A stretch of 64,000 bases of DNA from Blastococcus sp. PRF04-17. GTDB lineage: Bacteria > Actinomycetota > Actinomycetes > Mycobacteriales > Geodermatophilaceae. The position numbers and the translations under genes are program-made. The stretch covers positions 4,402,001 through 4,466,000 of the forward strand of contig NZ_CP095412.1 of the NCBI RefSeq assembly GCF_023016265.1, in the 5' to 3' direction. Shown here piece after piece: positions 7,651-17,326 of this stretch (position 1 is its first letter; each line of letters opens with the position of its first letter). The notes beneath the pieces were generated by a model. That model was not told where the DNA came from and made no database searches. It was given only the letters and a program-made list of their open reading frames with translations.

Positions 7651-8235
7651 GTGTCCTCCTCGGTTGGCGCCGGTCGGCGCGTGTGTCCGAGACCGGTCCG
7701 GCGAGGCCGGAGCACGGGGCACTCACGCCGACCCAACCGGTTGGCCCGCGAGGGGAAGCGCTTGAGGCTCGTCTGGGTGCGACGAACCGCCGGCGTCGTC
7801 GTGCCGCGATCCGGTGGGATTGCGCAGGAGTCTGTCGAACGCCTGTTCGAAGATCAACCCGGCGGGGTGGGGTCACCCGCTCGGGTGAACGCCACCGCGC
7901 GCCGACGACAGCCCAGGGGCCGACGAGCAGGCCCCGGAAGACGACGGCGGCGCGAGATCAACAAGCATGCGGCAGGTGCCGGGCGGCGCCCGCGCAGGGA
8001 AGTTGCGGAACCGGAGGGGCGGCGCCGCGGATCGGGAACGCCGCGCCCGACCGCGGACCAGGGGCCGCTCACTCCATGGCGACCCAGAGCAGGCGGACGC
8101 GCGCCGGCTGTCCGTGGTGAATGCGCCGGCGCCGGCGGCGCGCATGGTGCGGGTGGGACCGCAGAGCCGACATCACCGGCAATCGGTCCCGCACGGTCCG
8201 TGACCGACGTACCGTGCGTCACCGAGGAGGAACCT
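7651..8235. other. Divergent intergenic region between transposition operon and type III R-M operon
   Basis: 585 bp without a convincing gene. It holds the AGGAGGAC site for the leftward operon (7653-7660), a LexA box (7835-7850), and the GAGGAGG site for mod (8224-8230). Open frames across it are extensions or antisense shadows. Element ends could lie here, but I found no pair of terminal inverted repeats by eye. Confidence 0.6.
7835..7850. promoter_or_regulatory. LexA (SOS) box
   Basis: TCGAACGCCTGTTCGA matches the actinobacterial LexA operator TCGAAC-N4-GTTCGA at all twelve specified positions. It lies 185 bp before the ATG of the transposition operon and 386 bp before mod. LexA binding here would tie one or both operons to DNA damage; which promoter it covers cannot be told from sequence alone. 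Confidence 0.75.
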
Positions 8236-9861
8236 GTGGCGAGTAGTCGACGGCTCGAGCTGTCCTGGTCCAACAAGGACATGCGGCTGCTGTCGCACGG
8301 GGCGGAGAAGTACGAGTGGGTGCAGCCCACCGACTGGCGCGTGTCCGAGGTGCGACTGCTGGAGGAGGTGGCCGACTTCGGTGACGAGCCGGAGGGCAAC
8401 CTGGTCATCCACGGCGACGCCCTGCACGCGCTGACCTCCCTGAGCTCCACCCCGGAGCTGGCGGGGGCCTACGTCGGCAAGGTCAAGCTCTGCTACATCG
8501 ACCCGCCGTTCAACACCGGTGAGACGTTCAAGGACTACGACGACGCCGTCGAGCACTCGGTGTGGCTGACCATGCTCCGCGACCGGCTGGTGCAGATCCG
8601 CCGGCTGCTCGCCGACGACGGCAGCGTGTGGGTGCACCTCGATGACGCCGAGCAGCACCGGGCGCGCTGCGTCCTCGACGAGGTGTTCGGGGTGCAGAAC
8701 TTCGTCGCGACGGTCATCTGGAAGAAGAGCCACAGCCGCAACAACTCCGCGCAGCACTTCTCCTCGGACCACGACTTCATCCACGTCTACGCCCGCAACA
8801 AGGACGCCTGGCGGCGCAACCGCGTATCCCGAACGGCGAAGAGCGACGCCGACTTCTGGAATCCGGACAACGATCCACGCGGTGACTGGCGGCGATCGGA
8901 CCTGACCGCGGCGAAGCCCTACAGCGACGGTGCCTACGAGGTGGTCGGACCCCACGGGGACGTGTTCACGCCACGGGCAGGGCGGTACTGGGGCCTGTCC
9001 CGGGAGAGCTTCGAGGAACTGCGCGCCGACAACCGCCTGTGGTGGGGGAAGACCGGCCGCACGTTCCCCTTTCGCAAGCGGTTCAAGACCGAACTCGGCG
9101 GCCTGGTCCCCACGACCATCTGGCCGGATGAGGAGGTCGGCAACAACCGCGAGGCGAAGGGCGAGATCGTCGCGCTGCTCGGACGCAAGGCCATCTTCGC
9201 GACCCCCAAGCCGGAACGGCTGATGGAGCAGATCATCCACATCGCCTCCGAGCCGGGCGACGTCGTGCTCGACTGCTTCGCCGGCTCCGGCACCACCGCG
9301 GCGGTGGCTCACAAGATGGGCCGCCGGTACGTCACCGTGGAGCTGTCCGAGGACAACCTCGACACCTACGTCCGCCCCCGGCTGGAGAAGGTCGTCAAGG
9401 GGGAGGACGCCGGCGGCGTCACCGGCTCGACCGGGTGGCCCGGCGGTGGCGGGTTCCGGCTGCTGCGCGTCGCGTCGAGCATGTTCGAGGCCGACGAGGA
9501 CGGAGACCTGTTCCTCGCCGACTGGGCCGTCGGCGGCGATCTGGCGCGGGCGGTGTGCGCCCAGGTGCGCTACGAGTACGAGCCGACCGGCCCGTTCACC
9601 GGCCGCAAGGGCCGCAGCCGGCTCGCGGTGCTAGACGGAATGCTCACCGCCGGCGTCGCCGAGCTGCTGCTGTCCAAGCTGGCCGAGAAGGAGACGCTGC
9701 TGGTGGTCGCCCAGGCCATCGAGCCCGGCGTCGACGAGCTGCTGACGGCCCGCCGCGGTGGCTCCAAGGTCCGCAAGATGCCGCGGGACCTGGCCCGCCG
9801 CGGGATCCTCCCCAGCCGCCTGGTCACGCTGACCTCCACTCCGGACGGTGCCACCTCATGA
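8236..9861 (+). CDS. mod: Type III restriction-modification methyltransferase subunit (Mod)
   Basis: 541 residues from a GTG at 8236 with GAGGAGG six bases upstream; open frame continues further upstream but without a ribosome site. A beta-class amino-methyltransferase: DPPFNTG (motif IV, about 89-95) comes before the S-adenosylmethionine-binding FAGSGTT (motif I, about 347-353), with a target-recognition region between them. It should methylate adenine in one strand of a 5-6 bp site and specify recognition for the Res partner. Its stop overlaps the res start by four bases. The order mod-res is standard for type III systems. Confidence 0.88.
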   Translation: MASSRRLELSWSNKDMRLLSHGAEKYEWVQPTDWRVSEVRLLEEVADFGDEPEGNLVIHGDALHALTSLSSTPELAGAYVGKVKLCYIDPPFNTGETFKDYDDAVEHSVWLTMLRDRLVQIRRLLADDGSVWVHLDDAEQHRARCVLDEVFGVQNFVATVIWKKSHSRNNSAQHFSSDHDFIHVYARNKDAWRRNRVSRTAKSDADFWNPDNDPRGDWRRSDLTAAKPYSDGAYEVVGPHGDVFTPRAGRYWGLSRESFEELRADNRLWWGKTGRTFPFRKRFKTELGGLVPTTIWPDEEVGNNREAKGEIVALLGRKAIFATPKPERLMEQIIHIASEPGDVVLDCFAGSGTTAAVAHKMGRRYVTVELSEDNLDTYVRPRLEKVVKGEDAGGVTGSTGWPGGGGFRLLRVASSMFEADEDGDLFLADWAVGGDLARAVCAQVRYEYEPTGPFTGRKGRSRLAVLDGMLTAGVAELLLSKLAEKETLLVVAQAIEPGVDELLTARRGGSKVRKMPRDLARRGILPSRLVTLTSTPDGATS

Positions 9862-12454
9862 GCCACCCCACCGTGCCCTTCGACCAGGGCCTGATCGACG
9901 ACATCGCCGCCCGGCTCGAGCTGCGCACCCCGAACGCCGAGGCCCTGTCCGCGGTGGCCAAGCAGCTCGACGGGGCGGCCGGCAGCAGCGTCGAACTGGT
10001 CTGCGACCTGGCCACCGCCGTCGGCAAGACGTACCTCGCCGCGGGCCTGATCGAGTACCTGGCCGAGTCCGGAGTGCGCAACGTCCTGTTCGTGACGCCA
10101 GGGCGCACCATCCTGGACAAGACCGTCGCCAACTTCACCGACGGCCACAAAAAGTCGGTACTCGGTGGAATGGCAACCCGGCCGACCGTGATCACCGTCG
10201 AGAACTTCAACACCGGCGACGTCGCCACGGCGCTGGCCGACGAGGAGACCGTCAAGGTCTTCGTGTTCAACGTGCAGGCCCTGACCAAGCCGGACAAGGC
10301 CACCCGCCGCACTCGCAAGTTCCAGGAATGGCTCGGCGAGGACCTCTACGCCTACCTGCAGGGCCGCGACGACCTCGTCGTCATCGCCGACGAGCACCAC
10401 GTCTACTCCGAGTCGGCCGAAGCCTTCTCGGCCGCGATCCGCGACCTAGACCCGCTCGCCCTGGTCGGGCTGACCGCCACCCCGGCGAAGTCGGACCTGA
10501 GCAAGGTCATCTACCAGTACCCGCTGGCCCGCGCGATCGCCGACAAATACGTCAAGACCCCGGTCCTGGTCGGCCGCACCGACACAGCCGACAGCGTCGA
10601 GGTGCGCCTGCGCGACGGCCTGACCCTGCTGAGGGCCAAGCAGAAGGCCGCCGACGCCTACGCCGACGCCCATGGGCTGCCGCGGGTGAACGCGGTGATG
10701 TTCGTCGTCGCCGACAGCATCGACTCCGCCCAGGCAGTCAGCACGGTGCTGCGCCGGCCCGGCATGTACGAGCACGACTACGAGCAGCGCGTGCTTGTCG
10801 TGCACAGCAAGGCCGCCGACGACGCGCTCGCGCGGCTCGCGGCGGTCGAGGAGCCCGACAGCCCGGTGCGGGTCATCGTCAGCGTGGACATGCTCAAGGA
10901 GGGCTGGGACGTCAAGAACATCTACGTCATCTGCTCCCTGCGCCCGTCCATCTCCGACGTGCTCACCGAACAGACCCTCGGCCGCGGCCTGCGGCTGCCA
11001 TGGGGCGCCTACACCGGCGTCGAACTGCTCGACACGGTCGAAGTCCTCTCCCACGAGCGCTACGAGTCCCTGCTGGCCAAGGCCGGCGTGCTGCTCGAGG
11101 GGCTGGTGGAGAACCGGGTCGTGCCCGTGCCCACCGACGTCCCCGGCACCACCCGTGTCGTCGACATCGACGCGCCCGACGCCGACGGGCACGCCCCGGC
11201 GCCGACCGATGTCCCGGTGCAGCCCACCGACGCGGAGACGACGGTCCTGGTCCCGACCGGCACCGCCACGACCACCTGCGGCGGCGGCTCCGGGGCGACC
11301 CCCGCGGGCGGGGTCCCCGGGAGTGCCACCACGAGCGCCACGACCGCCCCCGCCCCGGCGGCGGAACCGGGCTCGGACACGGTCACGCCGGTGCCGGTCT
11401 CGCCGTCCGAGGAGGCCACCGGTGGGGCGACCATCACCTCGATGACCGAGCGGCTGCGAGAGGCCGAACAGCAGGCGCAGAGCACCATCGAGCCCGTCGC
11501 TGCGCGCCGGCAGATCACCATGCCGATCGTCGAGCGCACCGTCATCGCCCGGGCGTTCTCCCTCTCCGATGTCGACGAGCGGCTGTTCACCGCGCTCGGG
11601 AAGCAGATCGCCGACACCGCCGGCGGCGGCCAGCTGGCGCGCAAGCGCCTGGACGTCATCGAGGACCCGACCAGCCCCACGGGGCTGCGCCTGGTCCCGG
11701 CCGACGCCGCGGACATCATCGACGCGAGCACCCCCGAACTTCCCCTGGGCAACGTGGTGAGCTCGCTGAAAAGCGGCATCCTGGCCATGGAGTTCATCGA
11801 CTCGGCCCGCCGCAGCGACGGCAACGCCGCCCGCCGACTGGCCGATGCCCTCGTCGCCGGCGCCGGCGGCGCCGACCATGTCGCGCCCTACGTCAACCAG
11901 ACCCTCGCCGCGGTGCAGCGCCTGCTGCGCCAGCAGTACCGCGCCGCCGACGAGGTCGTCGACCTGTCCGTCACCTCCACGGAGTTCGGCCCGACCCGCA
12001 CCAACAGCCGGCCGGTGGAGCTCAACCGGTACAGCCCGTTCAGCCGCGGGGTCGCCTACAACTCCTGGTCCGAACGCGGGCTGCACAAGCTCAACTGGTT
12101 CGACAGCGAGACCGAGCGGCGGTTCGCCAACCTGCTCGACAGCGACACCGGCGTCACCGTGTGGGCGCGGATCCAGCGCGGGGAGTTCGTCGTGGAGTGG
12201 GAGGGGGCCGGTACAGCCCCGACTTCTACGCCGAGATCGGCGGCGTTCACTACCTGCTCGAGGTCAAGGGCGACGACCGGCTCAGCGACGAGGTCGTGCT
12301 GCGCAAGCGGGCCGCGGCCGAGCAGTGGGCCCGCCACGTCACCGACGACGGCCAGCACGGCGACTGGCAGTACCTGTTGGTACCCGAGCATGTGGTGAAG
12401 GAGGTCCGGACGCTGTCCGACGCGCTCACCCGCGCCCGGGCCGCGCGTAGCTGA
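9858..12454 (+). pseudogene. res: Type III restriction enzyme Res subunit, frameshifted before the nuclease motif
   Basis: ATG at 9858 overlaps the mod stop. SF2 helicase motifs are intact: Walker A ATAVGKT (about 52-58), DEHH (about 178), LTATP, and QTLGRGLRLP (motif VI). A Thr/Pro/Ala-rich linker (about 430-515) precedes the C-terminal half. At the G5 run 12203-12207 the frame breaks: frame 1 stops at 12398, while the -1 frame continues with SPDFYAEIGGVHYLLEVKG, the PD-(D/E)xK nuclease core of Res enzymes, to 12454. One added G restores an 865-residue protein. A GTG at 12197 could start the nuclease part separately. Read as sequencing error, real inactivation or phase-variable run; undecided. 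Confidence 0.8.
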
Positions 12455-12456
12455 CC

Positions 12457-13125
12457 ATGCCCAGCGAGTCGGCGGCGGCGTTCGAGCAGCTCGCCGCCGT
12501 CCTCGCCGGCGGCGGGCTAACCGGGCTGCTCGCCGGACTGGAACACGAGCTGCTCGATGCCGACGCGGCAGTCGCGACTGCGGCAACCGCGGACGCCGGC
12601 ATCGACGGGTCACTGCTCGCCGCGGCGCTGCTGGTGCGCCGCGACGTCGGCCGGCTCAACGACCTCATCCACGCATGCGCCATCACCCTGGTCCTGCCGC
12701 GGATCCTCGAGCCGGGCGAGAAGATCGTCCGCCGCCCGTCACTGGGCGCCGGCAACGACCCCTCCCGCAAGTACGACCTGGAGACCGACCGCCGGGTCGC
12801 GGAGTTCAAGGTCGCGCAGTGGACCGGGGCCGACGCGATGCGCAAGCGCACCCTGTTCCAGGACCTCGTGCACCTCGCCGCCGCCGACACCGACCGCCGA
12901 GCCGAGCTGTACGCCGTAGGCCCGGCCCCGGTGCGGTTCCTCCGCACCTCCAAGTCCACCGCCAGCTGGGCGCTGGACAAGTCGCAGCCCACCCGCCAGC
13001 TGTTCGAGCAGCGATTCGGTCCGCTCGCCATGTCGATCGCAGACTTCACCACCGGCCCGGCCGCGCACGTCGACATACTGGACCTGACCGAGCTCCTTCC
13101 CGAAGTCGCCGCCGCGACGCCCTGA
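12457..13125 (+). CDS. PD-(D/E)xK-like protein next to type III R-M
   Basis: 222 residues, ATG two bases after the res stop, so co-transcribed. The middle holds NDPSRKYDLETDRRVAEFKVAQW; the D107...E116-x-K118 pattern following a hydrophobic strand looks like a restriction-endonuclease-fold active site. A C-terminal segment (FLRTSKSTASWALDKS) is basic. It may be an accessory nuclease or DNA-binding part of the R-M system. No named family is recognised and the nuclease reading rests on one motif. Confidence 0.65.
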   Translation: MPSESAAAFEQLAAVLAGGGLTGLLAGLEHELLDADAAVATAATADAGIDGSLLAAALLVRRDVGRLNDLIHACAITLVLPRILEPGEKIVRRPSLGAGNDPSRKYDLETDRRVAEFKVAQWTGADAMRKRTLFQDLVHLAAADTDRRAELYAVGPAPVRFLRTSKSTASWALDKSQPTRQLFEQRFGPLAMSIADFTTGPAAHVDILDLTELLPEVAAATP

Positions 13126-13222
13126 CCACCTTCGCTCCCGGAGCTCACCGCGGCTTAGGGCGCTTCCCGCCGTGTTCGTGCGGCAGCTCGCTGCACCACC
13201 CCGACCACCTGGCGGGCAACCC

Positions 13223-14095
13223 ATGAAGTTGGCGGAGGACTGCCGTACACATGAAGCCGTGACCCTCGCGAGCGCATTCTTCCCCGCGTACCTCTACACG
13301 CTCGAGAACCTGGCCGAACGTGACTACTTCGCCCAGCAGGCCCCCTCCCAGTGCTCCGACGGCCACACCTACTACTGGGACGAACAGGCCGTCCGGAAGG
13401 CCCTCGTGCGCCACGTGGGGCCCATCGCCTGGCCGCTCGATCCCGACAACGTGGCCGGCATCCCCGACGACGAGGTTCTCCGCTACGTGACCGGCTTCTT
13501 CCAGCTGGTCTCCCGGCCGACCGACAGCTGGTTCCACGAGTTCTGCCGCAGCTCCCACCCGACGGCCTTCGACACCGCGTCGGGCCGCTACGACTACACC
13601 GTCGACGTCAACGCGCTCTTCGGCCGCTTCCAGACCGGGCTGGTCCTGCAGAACGGGCGGATCAAGGGCACCACCGGCAGCTTCACGCTCAACCGCCGGC
13701 TGGGGGACGCCCTCCCGTTCGGTGGGGACCAGCACCTGGAGAAGCTGATCAGCTCCGGGTTGCACGAGTTCCAGACCAGCGACCCGCGCCGCCGGTGGCA
13801 GGGGCTGCGTCACCTGGCTGACGCCTACGAGCGCGTGAAGACGCTGCAGGTGCCCGAGAACAAGAAGGCGTCCACCGCCGCCCTCATCGGTGCCATGAGC
13901 CCAGAGGCGGCCCTCGGTGAACACCTGGACGGGCTCCTGCGGCAGATGACCACGCTGTCCAACGGGCTGACCATCCGCCACCACGAGGTTGGGAAGGTCG
14001 ACATCACCGAGGACCCCGTGCTCGTCGACTTCCTCTTCTACAGCTACTACAACGTGCTGCGCTTCGCGCTGCAGCGGCTGTTCAGTGAGGACTGA
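13223..14095 (+). CDS. Unknown helical protein in the defence block
   Basis: 290 residues from ATG at 13223 (a GTG at 13172 would add 17 Pro-rich residues). It is rich in aromatic residues and helices, e.g. FFPAYLYTLENLAERDYF near the N-terminus. The C-terminal 60 residues (LSNGLTIRHHEVGKVDI then LVDFLFYSYYNVLRFALQRL) recall the helical ends of HEPN/abortive-infection proteins, but no clear R-x4-6-H motif is present, so that reading is weak. It is 97 bp downstream of the preceding gene on the same strand. Confidence 0.65.
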   Translation: MKLAEDCRTHEAVTLASAFFPAYLYTLENLAERDYFAQQAPSQCSDGHTYYWDEQAVRKALVRHVGPIAWPLDPDNVAGIPDDEVLRYVTGFFQLVSRPTDSWFHEFCRSSHPTAFDTASGRYDYTVDVNALFGRFQTGLVLQNGRIKGTTGSFTLNRRLGDALPFGGDQHLEKLISSGLHEFQTSDPRRRWQGLRHLADAYERVKTLQVPENKKASTAALIGAMSPEAALGEHLDGLLRQMTTLSNGLTIRHHEVGKVDITEDPVLVDFLFYSYYNVLRFALQRLFSED

Positions 14096-14153
14096 CCGAC
14101 GCAACGGGCCGCACGGCCAGACAAGGCGGTCGGCGGACCCGCCCTCCAGGAGG

Positions 14154-14879
14154 TCAGCGACCCAGCCAGGTCCACAGGGCGACATCGAGAACGCGCAGCG
14201 GCACGGCGTCGCAGCGCACCCCGGCGGTGGTCTCCACCGCCGTGGTGAGGTCGTCGAGTCGATGCCGCACGTCGGAGTCGCTGATTAGGGACGCGAACAC
14301 CTGCCAGTCGACCCGGCGGGTTCCGGTTCGCCGGACGGCGGTGCCGTACAGCCCGAGGCCTTCGCAGACCACGCGGTCGCGGATCGGGAACAGCCGGGGC
14401 CGCTTGCGGGAGCACAGCTTCGCCGAGGTCACCCACGGGTTGGGGTTGGCCACCCGGGGGTCGCAGCAGCCGGCGTGCACGGCCTTGGCCAGGGTCTCCA
14501 TCGCCGCGAACGTGGCGGGGCCGGCGGCAGCCAGGTCCACGTCGCCCGGCACCGCGGCCAGGGCTTGCTCGATGTCGCCGCGGATCGCCGCATCGGTCAG
14601 CAGCCGCCGGGTGACCAGCGCTGCGACGGGCGCGTTGAGGACGGTGAGCGCGTGCAGGTCGGCGGCGGTCAGGGTGGCCGGGTCGACCGGCGCCAGCTCG
14701 AGGAACGTCGTCCCGGCGCCCCGACCGGTCGCGTCGTAGTGCCGGGCGAGCCGCTCGGTAGCCGGCCGGTCAGTCTCATCGGAGAGCGCCTCCATGGCCA
14801 CCCGCCGCGCGTACTTGATCTCACTGGGCGCCGGCCGCGGCCAGTCCTCGGGAACGTCGGGCAGGGGAGAGGTGGTCAC
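14154..14879 (-). CDS. DUF6308-like protein
   Basis: 241 residues, GTG start at 14879 (TTSPLPDVPEDWP). The stretch WVTSAKLCSRKRPRLFPIRDRVV (about 147-169) is the conserved signature I associate with DUF6308-family proteins of actinobacteria; function unknown. It faces the preceding defence-block gene and is divergent from the DUF4268-like gene. The family name is from memory of the motif. Confidence 0.65.
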   Translation of the reverse strand: MTTSPLPDVPEDWPRPAPSEIKYARRVAMEALSDETDRPATERLARHYDATGRGAGTTFLELAPVDPATLTAADLHALTVLNAPVAALVTRRLLTDAAIRGDIEQALAAVPGDVDLAAAGPATFAAMETLAKAVHAGCCDPRVANPNPWVTSAKLCSRKRPRLFPIRDRVVCEGLGLYGTAVRRTGTRRVDWQVFASLISDSDVRHRLDDLTTAVETTAGVRCDAVPLRVLDVALWTWLGR

Positions 14880-15013
14880 GGCGCCGGACCGTAGCGGGCC
14901 GACCGCCCGCGGGCGGGGAGGTCCGGTGCACGGGTGACGGGCGTCGACCGTGACGCGCGGTCGTCCCGCCGCCCCTGCGGCTGAGGGTGGCCGCCCTGCG
15001 GTAGAAGAGCGGT

Positions 15014-16061
15014 ATGGAGCTCGACGGCAAGGGACTGGGCAGGCTGCGGCGGGTCGCGAACGCCCGCGACGTGTGGACCTCCGAGGCTGGTGACTTCACG
15101 CCCTGGCTGGCCGAGAATCTCGACGTCCTGGCCGATGAGCTCGGCATGTCGCTAACCCTGATCGCGACTGAGGTGCCAGTCGGAGAGTTCCGGCTTGACA
15201 TCCAGGCGCAGACGCCCGACGGCGGTATCGTCATCGTCGAGAACCAGCTCGAACGCACCGACCACGGGCATCTGGGTCAGCTGCTCGCTTACGCATCCGG
15301 CCTGGAAGCCAGCGCGGTCGTCTGGGTCGCCCCGCGGTTCCGCGACGACCACCGGCGCACCCTGGACTGGCTCAACGAGCGCACCGACTCCGGCGTGGAC
15401 TTCTTCGGCGTCGAGGTCTCCGTCGTCCAGATCGGCGCCACCGGCCCCCGCGCTCCGGTCTTCGAGGTCGTCGCCCGCCCGAACGGCTGGCAGAAGGGCG
15501 TCAAGGAAGCCGGTGGCGGCGGCGGGGGCGCCGGGCAGGGCAGCGGGGTGAACGTCGTCCGGCAGGACTTCTTCGTCGAGGTCCTCACCGACGTGGTCGC
15601 CCAGCGGCCGGGCATCCGTCTCCCCACCCCGGGGAACGCTGAACTGGCTGGCTTTCGCCGCCGGGCCGTGGGGCAACTGGGCACTCGTCGTGGCCAACGA
15701 CGGCCGGCTGCGAGTAGAGGCCTACCTTGACAGCGGCAACGGCGAGGTGAACAAGGCGCTGTTCGACGAGCTGCAGGCAGACGCGGCCGCCTGGGAGGCG
15801 AAGGTCGGTCACCCGCTGAGCTGGGAGCGACTGGACGACAAGCGGGCCAGCCGCATCGCGGCCTACCGCCCCGCCGGTGACCTCGCCGACGACGGCGCAC
15901 GCGCGGCACTCAAGGCATGGGCGGTGCCGACCGTCCTGGCCATGTACGACGCGATGAACGACCTACTCCGCTCACGCGCCCGCGAGCTCCGGGAAGCGGC
16001 GAAGATGCAGGAGCAGGCCGCGGGCGCCGGTCCTGCTGCGCCGCCGACGCAGCAGCCCTGA
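15014..16061 (+). pseudogene. DUF4268 / PD-(D/E)xK-like protein, frameshifted
   Basis: The first frame (ATG 15014, to 15730) carries VGEFRLDIQAQTPDGGIVIVENQLERTDHGHLGQ, a restriction-endonuclease-fold core in which D...E-N-Q replaces D...E-x-K, then the WVAPRFRDDHRRTLDWLNE and PNGW elements that accompany DUF4268. After the G4 run at 15631-15634 homology moves to the next frame (TLNWLAFAAGPWGNWALVVANDGRLRVEAYLD), which ends at 16061. Removing one G (or adding two) gives one protein of about 348 residues. Such proteins occur in defence contexts, where they are annotated only as DUF4268. The frameshift may be a sequencing error. Confidence 0.7.
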
Positions 16062-16334
16062 CCCGCGCCGTCGTCGCCCGCAGCGGGCGGAGGCCGGCAG
16101 ACATCGCCGAGCCGCGGCACCGGCTACGCCGCCAGCACCATCGGCACCAGGTTGCCGCGCACCCGTGCGCGGAGCCACCGGCGACGGTAGCGCCGGGTAC
16201 GCCGCCTTCACCCGTGCCGTCGCGCGGCCAGTACGGGTTCACCGAGCCGCCCGCCGACTGAGCGGCTCAGGCCCGTGGGCCACCGCCCTCGGAACTCCGG
16301 TGCGACCGTCGTACCTGCTCGGCATGATGCGCCC

Positions 16335-16643
16335 ATGTCCCGCTTCCCGGAGCCGTCGCCGCCGGACTGCTGCGGCGGCTGCGACCGTGACCGGCCGCTG
16401 TTCCTGCTGGAGGGTGCTGACGGTGACCACGTGCACCGCTGCCGTGACGGCCTGCGCGACGCGCTCATCGACGGCGATCACGTGTCCGCCGCCGGCCAGC
16501 AGGACGAGCCGCTGAAGGAACGGGACGAGGCCCGCGCGTGGGCGCGTGCGCTATGGCCGGCGACCCAGCCGCCGTACACCGCGCGGGTCGACGCGCCCGG
16601 TCCCGTTCCGCACTGGCTGACCAGCGCCGTGGAGCAGCGGTGA
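16335..16643 (+). CDS. Small Cys-rich protein of the WAR/WLT family
   Basis: 102 residues, ATG at 16335, no clear ribosome site (perhaps leaderless). The N-terminus has CCGGC and a later HRC, so a small metal site is possible. The C-terminus carries EARAWARALW and, 20 residues on, VPHWLT, the same pair as in the genes at 855 and 16640. Its stop overlaps the GTG of the next gene (GTGA), so the two are coupled. The 16062-16334 gap upstream shows no gene. Confidence 0.7.
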   Translation: MSRFPEPSPPDCCGGCDRDRPLFLLEGADGDHVHRCRDGLRDALIDGDHVSAAGQQDEPLKERDEARAWARALWPATQPPYTARVDAPGPVPHWLTSAVEQR

Positions 16644-17179
16644 CAGAGGCCCGCCCCCCGGCCGGCCACGATCCGCGCATCGAGCCGGTCAACTGCCTCA
16701 TGACCAGCCTGCACGAGCTCGCCGGTGCAGCCGGCGGTCGGGAACAGATGCTCGGCCACGGTCTGGCCGCCCTGGCCGAGCTGGAACGGCGCCTGGGCGA
16801 GACCCAGAAGTCGCTGCGCACCATGGAGGAGGTGGTGATCCGGCAGAGGGCGCTGCTGGAGACCGCCACGGAGATGATCGAGGAAGCCCGCCGCTGGGCC
16901 CGGTCGCTGTGGGACGACGGCCCGGTGGCGGAGGAGCCGACGGTGCTCAACGAACCGGAGTTCGCGCCGGCGTGGCTGACCGCCGACGGCCCCCGGCACA
17001 CCGCGCGCCCGCCGCGCACTCCAGGGGGCGTCGCGCCGGACGTAGCCGCACACGAGCTGCGGCTGGCCGCGCTCGACCGGTGGCTCGCCGACGTCGAGGC
17101 GGAGTGGGGCCCGATCACCGCGGACGAGATGGCCACCGCGACCCAGCGGCTGCGAGCGCGGGCCCGGACGAAGCGCTGA
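16640..17179 (+). CDS. Coiled-coil protein of the WAR/WLT family
   Basis: 179 residues from the GTG at 16640 (four-base overlap with the upstream stop); an earlier ATG in the frame is not needed. Residues about 20-85 form a long coiled coil (ELERRLGETQKSLRTMEEVV). Then EARRWARSLW and, 21 residues on, APAWLT. The tail LDRWLADVEAEWGPITADEM resembles the ends of some small antitoxin-like proteins but this is weak. Unknown function; likely partner of the upstream gene. Confidence 0.7.
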   Translation: MTEARPPAGHDPRIEPVNCLMTSLHELAGAAGGREQMLGHGLAALAELERRLGETQKSLRTMEEVVIRQRALLETATEMIEEARRWARSLWDDGPVAEEPTVLNEPEFAPAWLTADGPRHTARPPRTPGGVAPDVAAHELRLAALDRWLADVEAEWGPITADEMATATQRLRARARTKR

Positions 17180-17326
17180 TCGGTCGGGTGAGCCACGCCG
17201 TGTTCCCGCAGCTCAGGGTGGTCAACGCTACCGTTTGCCGGGCGCGGACCCTACCGTCTGCCGCGCTCGGGGCAGGCCATCCGACCGGGTCCCGGCGCCC
17301 ACATCGGGGCGCGCCGTTGGCGCGGA

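Noticed and set aside
7147-8235. Upstream extension of the mod frame by 363 codons
   Set aside because: It is antisense to the first transposition-operon gene and covers the SOS box; the GTG at 8236 has a good ribosome site and fits Mod length.
520-8235. Terminal inverted repeats of the Mu/Tn7-like element
   Set aside because: I compared the 520-855 and 7650-8235 intervals by eye and found no convincing pair; G/C-rich matches were too short to report.
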